A stretch of 64,000 nt of DNA from an uncultured Oceanospirillaceae bacterium. GTDB lineage: Bacteria > Pseudomonadota > Gammaproteobacteria > Pseudomonadales > Balneatricaceae. The stretch lies in contig CAKZOD010000076.1 in the NCBI GenBank assembly GCA_937136055.1, positions 1 to 64,000 on the forward strand. Direction: 5' to 3'. A program made the translations under genes and the position numbers. The notes below the pieces were generated by a model. That model ran no database searches. It had not been told where the DNA came from and saw nothing but the letters and a program-made list of their open reading frames with translations. Below, piece after piece: positions 57,865 through 64,000 of the stretch. How positions within the stretch are numbered: position 1 is the first letter of the stretch; the number at the start of each line of letters is the position of its first letter.

Positions 57865-60800
57865 TTATAGCCCAGCCTGATATACGGCGAACTGCTTATC
57901 TAAATATACTTTTAAATCGCTTTTATTCAGTGCTTTGCTGTAAAGCCACCCCTGCACATAGTCACATTGCTGTTCCACTAAGAATGTATGCTGTTGAGGT
58001 GTTTCAACCCCCTCTGCCACAACTTTCATGTCTAATTCATGAGCCATTGCAATAATTGCTGAAACCAGTTTTTTATCCGCTCGAGAATGAGATAGCTCTG
58101 CAATAAACTCTCTATCAATCTTTAAAGTATCAAAGCGATACTTGCGCAAATAGCTTAGCGATGAATAACCTGAACCAAAGTCATCCATGGCCAAAGAGAC
58201 GCCTAGCTTTTCAAGCCTACTGAGTTTGTCCTCGATACCCGGCAGTTTTGAAAGTAACACACCTTCGGTTATCTCGAATTCAATCGTATTTGGTCTAAGT
58301 TGATAATGACTGAGCTCATTTTCGATATTCGCAATTAAATCTTCATCGTGAAACTGTACGGGTGATAGATTAATCGCAATCGAAAACTCCACAGCGTATT
58401 CACTTTGCCACTGCTGTAAAGCAGGTAGTGCTTGTTTAATTACGAATAACCCAATGTGATTGATGATTTCATGCTTCTCAGCGATAGGAATAAATTCGGC
58501 CGGCGACACTGAGCCTAACGCCTCACTATTCCAGCGTAACAGAGCTTCAAAGCTCACTGACTTTCGCGTTATAGGATCGAGTTTAGGCTGGTAATAAACT
58601 TCAAACTCATTATTCTCAATTGCACTGTTTAAATGTTTCTCAATTAAAACTTTACGCGAAAGATTGTAGTTTAAACGTTCACTGTAATAGATATAACTGT
58701 CCTGCTCTCGCTGTTTGGCATGCTGTTTTGCGGTATCTGCATGCTTCAACAAACGCTCAGTTTGGCCACCATCATCGGGATAAATCGTGATACCCATACT
58801 GCAATTAAGTGAGATTTTACTAATTTCTCCATCATCACTGGCCAGTGAAACGGCTTCAAGGGGTGCTTTAGCACAGGTAATTATTTGCTCTGCTAAACTG
58901 GCAGACTCAATCGCATCGTGAATATGTGATTGAATCATTAAAAAGTGATTACCACTTAAGCGTCCTATTTGCTGGTGCTCACGCAATGATTTTTTCAAAC
59001 GTTGGGCGAATGTTTTTAAAACTTCATCTCCCACTGAGGTGCCAAAATTGCTATTAATAGATTTGAAGTCATCTATTTCGATAGAAATTACGGCAATTTT
59101 TCGCGCACTTAGATGCGCTTCATTTATCGACTGTGTTAAACGATCCAGCATTAAAAAGCGATTGGGTAGATCCGTCAATTTATCATAATTGGCACTGTAA
59201 CTCAGTTGTGAAGTCCGCACCTTCACGCGCTTATTTAAAATGATATTCCACAGCAAAACCACCGCTAACAGCAAACTGGAAAAGCCAATAATTTTCCATA
59301 CTAAAGAATAGTTTATGCCCGGATCGTAATCTATCGACAACCACTTTTCCGAAATCATTTTCCTCTGCCGCTGGCTGATACTCGCAAGCCCTTTCTGCAG
59401 AATTGAAGCTAGCTCAGGCCAATCTTTACGCACCGCGAAACGTAGGCTTTGTACTTGTGTGGACGCTGGAGCTGCTATTTTTAAATTGGTTAAATTGAGT
59501 TTTCTAATCCAGTAGGTTGCAGCCGCCACATTGCCAACATAGGCATCTGCTTTACCACTTGATACAGCGAGCAGCGACTGCTGTAAATCTTTATAAAGCA
59601 CCGGTTTTATATCGGAGTTTTTAAGCAAAAACTCATAGTGAGAAGTGTTTTCTTGTGCGGCGATCACTTTATCATTCAAATCGCTTAAACCACTGATAAA
59701 GGGCATTTTCTCCCGGGTAACGATCACGCGATGAAAATTCAAATAAGGCTCAGTAAATACTAAGAACTTACTGCGCTCAGGAGTAATACTGACAACGGGC
59801 AATACATCCACTTTATCATTTTTAACCCCGTTGATTACCTGATTCCAATTCAAGCCTTCAACTACCTGCATGTTTAGCTTTAATCGCTGGTTCAACAACT
59901 TGACATAATCTGAAGCCATTCCTTTATACTGACGGTCCTCGACAAACTCAAATGGTGCGTATTCAGGATCGGCTCCTAATCTAATTTTGGGGTGCGCTTT
60001 AAGCCATTGCTGCTCGCTCTCAGTTAGCTTTATTTCTACTAATTCTTCCATATCATCGACGGGAAGCCACTTTGCTCTGAGTGCTTGGTACTCAGCTTCG
60101 CTGATTGCTGAAAGTGCTTTACTGATAATGGATGCCAGTAACGGAAAATCTTTGCGAACAGCAATTCGCTCATTCGCGCTTTGTGCATTATAAATAGCCG
60201 CGTATTTCAAATTTGTGATCAAGTATTTATTACGAAGATAGTGCCCCGCACCAAAAAAAGTGATCGCAGCATCCGCATCTCCGACTGATACCGCGTTCAA
60301 AGTATCCAAAATAGTCTCGTAATATAGAGGTTTAATGCTTGGGAACTGCTGGACTATTTCATTCGCATATTGATAGCCTTTCACTAGGGCAACAGTTTTT
60401 CCCTTAATATCAGATTTTTCATTTATTCGGGAATCATCTTCGCGCGAAGTAATTACCAAAGATTTAAAAACATAGGGTTGAGTGAAATTAAACCAGGTTG
60501 AACGTTCATCATTCTTGACCATTGTTGCAACGACATCTGTTTGCTGAATTTTACCCGCGGCAAGTATTTCATCCCATTTGTATTGAGGGTGAACCTTGAA
60601 GTTGAGACCCGTTTTGCGACGAATCAAGTTAAATAAATCAACCGAAAAACCTTCTAACTCTTGGTCATCATTTAAAAAACTATAGGGCGGAAAATAACCA
60701 TCAAAAGCTAATTTAATCGGCGTCTTTTTTGAAAGCCACTGGCGTTCTTCTGCGGTAAACTCTATTCCTAGGTCTTGTTGGCTGTAAGCAGGAGAAGTAA

Positions 60801-60942
60801 AAAATACTAAAGCGGTCATTGCAACATAGAGGAGTTGACGTGAAATGCACAATCCAACCAGCATTACGAACGAAAAATACTGCGCAAACCTGTTCCAAAA
60901 CCTACTGAAAGGCCCACTGCTTAACACTATTTGATTGCACAT
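57865..60942 (-). CDS. Dual periplasmic SBP_bac_3-like sensor + degenerate GGDEF + EAL phosphodiesterase
   Basis: Two tandem SBP-like domains (WLSKKTPIKLAFDGYFPPYSFLNDDQELEGFSVDL; WLKAHPKIRLGADPEYAPFEFVEDRQYKGMASDYV), TM, SGNHF in place of GGDEF, intact EALLRW/NLSPVQF/EITEG/MDDFGSGYSS/VAEGVET. Confidence 0.93.
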   Translation of the reverse strand: MCNQIVLSSGPFSRFWNRFAQYFSFVMLVGLCISRQLLYVAMTALVFFTSPAYSQQDLGIEFTAEERQWLSKKTPIKLAFDGYFPPYSFLNDDQELEGFSVDLFNLIRRKTGLNFKVHPQYKWDEILAAGKIQQTDVVATMVKNDERSTWFNFTQPYVFKSLVITSREDDSRINEKSDIKGKTVALVKGYQYANEIVQQFPSIKPLYYETILDTLNAVSVGDADAAITFFGAGHYLRNKYLITNLKYAAIYNAQSANERIAVRKDFPLLASIISKALSAISEAEYQALRAKWLPVDDMEELVEIKLTESEQQWLKAHPKIRLGADPEYAPFEFVEDRQYKGMASDYVKLLNQRLKLNMQVVEGLNWNQVINGVKNDKVDVLPVVSITPERSKFLVFTEPYLNFHRVIVTREKMPFISGLSDLNDKVIAAQENTSHYEFLLKNSDIKPVLYKDLQQSLLAVSSGKADAYVGNVAAATYWIRKLNLTNLKIAAPASTQVQSLRFAVRKDWPELASILQKGLASISQRQRKMISEKWLSIDYDPGINYSLVWKIIGFSSLLLAVVLLWNIILNKRVKVRTSQLSYSANYDKLTDLPNRFLMLDRLTQSINEAHLSARKIAVISIEIDDFKSINSNFGTSVGDEVLKTFAQRLKKSLREHQQIGRLSGNHFLMIQSHIHDAIESASLAEQIITCAKAPLEAVSLASDDGEISKISLNCSMGITIYPDDGGQTERLLKHADTAKQHAKQREQDSYIYYSERLNYNLSRKVLIEKHLNSAIENNEFEVYYQPKLDPITRKSVSFEALLRWNSEALGSVSPAEFIPIAEKHEIINHIGLFVIKQALPALQQWQSEYAVEFSIAINLSPVQFHDEDLIANIENELSHYQLRPNTIEFEITEGVLLSKLPGIEDKLSRLEKLGVSLAMDDFGSGYSSLSYLRKYRFDTLKIDREFIAELSHSRADKKLVSAIIAMAHELDMKVVAEGVETPQQHTFLVEQQCDYVQGWLYSKALNKSDLKVYLDKQFAVYQAGL

Positions 60943-61136
60943 GTATATCGTCCGTAATTACAACATACAAGTTTTCTCTAAATCGGTGTGCTTAAAACTA
61001 AACTTGTAGGTTCAAGTATTTGAGATGGCAGGTAATTCTTGCAAACATATTGACTTAACTGAGCTGAATATTACCTTTACTCGGCAACACTGTTTGGTAA
61101 TTTCTTAACCAATTAAACACAATCATAAACAACGCG

Positions 61137-61715
61137 TTAAATACCGATTTTAGTTGCGACACAAACAGCAGCGTGCGCGTCATTTGCCGCATATCTAATT
61201 TGCGATTGTGCTAATGGATAAGCGCCCCAATTTGATAATTGAGCACCTTTTAACAATCGCTTCCCTAACACCATACCTACCGCCGCTTTAGCACCGATTT
61301 CATTTTTATCATCGATCAACTTTTTCAGTTCAACAGCAAGATCTTGATTATTTTCAAGGGTGATACCCAGATGACTATTGAGCATTTTCCTATCCCCTTT
61401 CAATCCAAAGCCTACCTTTTTAATCCTGGGATTACTTAACAACTCACCTGCCGCTTGTACTGCACAGCTAAAACGAGTCGGGAACAAGAATCCTTGCGAG
61501 ATTGTCGCCAGCTGAATAAGGGTTGGACCTGCGCTTTTTTGCCCTTTTTTAAATGTCGGCTTACTCTCTGTGTCAAACCCAAGTATCTCTTCATTTGAAA
61601 GAGTCTCTAATGCAAACACCGCATCTTGTTCATTCTCAACAATACAGATGTTCGCAAGAGTTAACCCTTGATAAGCAGGTAAATCATTCAACTGCGCTTT
61701 GGTTAATCGCTTCAC
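61137..61715 (-). CDS. 3'-5' exonuclease (DnaQ/RNase D-like DEDD)
   Basis: ILGFDTESKPTFKKGQKSAGPTLIQLATISQGFLF; RKMLNSHLGITLENNQDLAVELK; QIRYAANDAHAAVCV. Confidence 0.85.
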   Translation of the reverse strand: MKRLTKAQLNDLPAYQGLTLANICIVENEQDAVFALETLSNEEILGFDTESKPTFKKGQKSAGPTLIQLATISQGFLFPTRFSCAVQAAGELLSNPRIKKVGFGLKGDRKMLNSHLGITLENNQDLAVELKKLIDDKNEIGAKAAVGMVLGKRLLKGAQLSNWGAYPLAQSQIRYAANDAHAAVCVATKIGI

Positions 61716-61986
61716 TTATATTCTCGCATGTTCCCGCACTCCACTATCAGGATAAATTGTCTCGCTAAATAGCTAACAACCTACAAATTTGTACCCTGTT
61801 TTAACTTTCCACAAACTACGCGCAAATCCCCATCCCTGCAATCATATATAAAATATTTTAAAGGATATGTATGTTCTTCCCCATAGCTCCCTGAGAGTCT
61901 GTATCTGATAATAAAATATGATTGTTTCAGGGAACAAAATGCGCTCTAATAGCCCCAAATTTCAACCTGTTTAAAGGCCTCATCTA

Positions 61987-62847
61987 TTGACTACTTTGCA
62001 CTCAATTAAAAACCCTCCAATGAATCAATGGCATGCTTTAATTGCAGAGGTAATAGCTGGGGAATGCGATGATAATGCTGTTGATCAGCTAATAGATGTT
62101 TTGCGTTTAATGGTAAATGCCGATGGAAGCTGCTTACTCATTTATCCAAAAGGTGCGCAACCACAATGTCCTTATCGCAAGCGCGAAGCTGGGGAAGACC
62201 CTTGGAAGCATATCGATCAATATTTACACAGCGCCTATTTGCTTGACCCTTTCTATCGTCTCGCTGCTGAAACCCCGACTTCTGGAGTATACAGCCTAAA
62301 TGATGTCGCACCAGATGGCTTCAAGCAAAGTGAACTCTATCGTGTTTATTATCGTTTGATTAATTTTGGTGACGAAATATGCCTAATGATCGCGGTGAAT
62401 GATGAATTAAGCATTCAAGTCTCTCTGAGCCGCAAGAATGACAAACCCCGTTTTAATAATACTGAACTTGCTTTGATTGAGCGCATTTTCTCAACAGTGA
62501 GTGCTATTTTGCGTAAATGGTGGGATGCCAAGCAACAACACAGTAAAGACACCTTTTTAGATACCCACCTTGAAAGCGCCTTACGTCATTTTGGCAGCTC
62601 TGTTTTGACCCAAAGAGAAAGCCAAATTTTGCAGCTAGTATTGCGCGGTTATGCGGTAAAATCCATTGCCCACAAGCTGGCTATTAGTACAGAAACGATC
62701 AAACATCACCGCAAGAATATCTACTCTAAGTTAGACATTAGCTCCCAAGCCGAGCTTTTCCATCTCTTTATAGATTCTTTAAGAATGGTGACACCTCACT
62801 CCCCTGCTGACCCACTCACTAATTATTTAAAGCCAAGAGACGCATAG
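61987..62847 (+). CDS. LuxR-type (helix-turn-helix) transcriptional regulator
   Basis: C-terminal LTQRESQILQLVLRGYAVKSIAHKLAISTETIKHHRKNIYSKLDISSQAELFHLF; track start is TTG, the ATG at 62020 is also plausible. Confidence 0.85.
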   Translation: MTTLHSIKNPPMNQWHALIAEVIAGECDDNAVDQLIDVLRLMVNADGSCLLIYPKGAQPQCPYRKREAGEDPWKHIDQYLHSAYLLDPFYRLAAETPTSGVYSLNDVAPDGFKQSELYRVYYRLINFGDEICLMIAVNDELSIQVSLSRKNDKPRFNNTELALIERIFSTVSAILRKWWDAKQQHSKDTFLDTHLESALRHFGSSVLTQRESQILQLVLRGYAVKSIAHKLAISTETIKHHRKNIYSKLDISSQAELFHLFIDSLRMVTPHSPADPLTNYLKPRDA

Positions 62848-62992
62848 AGCACTTACTTTGTGTTAAATGAAGAATATATGAAGAGAATTGATACAGGCTT
62901 TAATGGAAAGAACTTAAAGAAGTTTGGCTAATTCACTGCAGTGATAAATCTGGCGATGCGATCACTTCATCGCCAGAATCTGTTTCAAACTA

Positions 62993-64000
62993 TTAGCTAC
63001 CGAAGATTAACTCGGGTAACCACAACGCTATTTGCGGAAAGGCAACCACCAGCGCCAGCCCAATCACCTGCAAAATAATGAACGGGATAACGGCTTTATA
63101 CAGATCATAAATCGTGATACTCGGCGGTGCCACCGATCGCATATAAAACAGATTATAGCCAAAGGGCGGGGTTAAATACGCCGTTTGCATGCTGATAATA
63201 AACAATACCGCGAACCAAACCGTATCAAAACCAAGCTCTTGCACTACCGGGATAAATAGCGGCACAGTAATAAAGACGATGGCGAAATCATCAAGGAACA
63301 TACCTAAAATAAAGTAAGTTGCCAACATTGCAATGATTACCCAATACGGCGATAAATCTGCATCTTCTACCAGTTCAGTAATCAGTGAACCTGCGCCTAA
63401 ACCAATATAGACTTTACTAAAGAACACCGCGGCAATAGTAATCCACAGCAACATTCCCATTAGTTGCGTAGTATTTAGCAACACATCTTTGAGCATTTTC
63501 CAATTCAATGTGCGATAAATAGCCGCGCAAACCAAGGAGCCCGCCGCGCCAACTGCTGAGGCTTCAGAGGGAGATGTTACGCCACCAATGATAAAACCGA
63601 GTACTGTGCCAATGAGCAAACCAGGCAACACTAAAGCCTTTAAAGCTTTAATTTTATCGATGCCATAAACGCGCTCTTCTTTACTGATTGAGGGTGCTGC
63701 TTGTGGGTTCCTTACTGCAAAAAAGTAAATATAAATCATGTATATGCCTGCCAGCATTAACCCTGGCATCAAGCCTGCAGCGAAGAGCTTACCGACTGAT
63801 TCACGGGCTAAAAATGCATACACAATCATCAATACACTCGGTGGTATCAAAAAGCCCAGCGCACCACCTGCCATAATCGTTCCGGTAACAAGCTTTTTAT
63901 CATAACCACGCTTAAGCATGGCCGGTAGCGCTATAATTCCAAGGCTTACAGTCGCAGCCCCTGATACGCCAGCCATTGCAGCAATAATGGCACAAATGAT
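62993..64000 (-). CDS. TRAP transporter large permease (DctM-like), truncated at window end
   Basis: GTIMAGGALGFLIPPSVLMIVYAFLARESVGKLFAAGLMPG; open frame continues to the window edge upstream of 63976 (IICAIIAAMAGVSGAAT). Confidence 0.9.
   Translation of the reverse strand: MICAIIAAMAGVSGAATVSLGIIALPAMLKRGYDKKLVTGTIMAGGALGFLIPPSVLMIVYAFLARESVGKLFAAGLMPGLMLAGIYMIYIYFFAVRNPQAAPSISKEERVYGIDKIKALKALVLPGLLIGTVLGFIIGGVTSPSEASAVGAAGSLVCAAIYRTLNWKMLKDVLLNTTQLMGMLLWITIAAVFFSKVYIGLGAGSLITELVEDADLSPYWVIIAMLATYFILGMFLDDFAIVFITVPLFIPVVQELGFDTVWFAVLFIISMQTAYLTPPFGYNLFYMRSVAPPSITIYDLYKAVIPFIILQVIGLALVVAFPQIALWLPELIFGS

Overview
64-kb window from a Gram-negative, gammaproteobacterium-like chromosome. The dominant feature is a minus-strand operon (about 37.5 kb to 0.56 kb). 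Its order is a TolC-family outer-membrane protein, then one 28.3-kb ORF (9,422 aa), then five small to medium genes. The giant protein has an N-terminal LEPR-XLL-like motif, a DUF4347 domain, RTX-type repeats, an internal metzincin-like HEIGHLLGLQH site and a C-terminal long-period RTX block. The downstream genes encode a DUF3467-like protein, a GAF+HlyD-like adaptor, a PqqD-like/M50-protease/HlyD-like fusion, a SecA-like ATPase lacking the canonical C-terminal region, and a third HlyD-like adaptor. No ABC transporter is present in the operon. I read this as a dedicated export locus for a roughly 1-MDa exoprotein that couples a SecA paralogue and an M50-like membrane protein to HlyD/TolC-type conduit parts. 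An imperfect direct repeat of about 39 bp (15-bp identical core) lies just outside each end of the operon, which suggests an inserted module. The rest of the window holds: a catabolic-looking cluster (substrate-binding protein frameshifted in a G7 tract, cupin, GMC oxidoreductase, isochorismatase-like hydrolase, HalD/BesD-like 2OG oxygenase, divergent LysR); an MCP; an MFS transporter; creBCD; an alpha/beta hydrolase; an SdiA-regulated-like protein; a MarR regulator; a BCCT transporter; a dual SBP-GGDEF-EAL protein with a degenerate GGDEF; a 3'-5' exonuclease; a LuxR-type regulator; and a truncated TRAP large permease. All calls come from reading the sequence and translations only. No database search was run.
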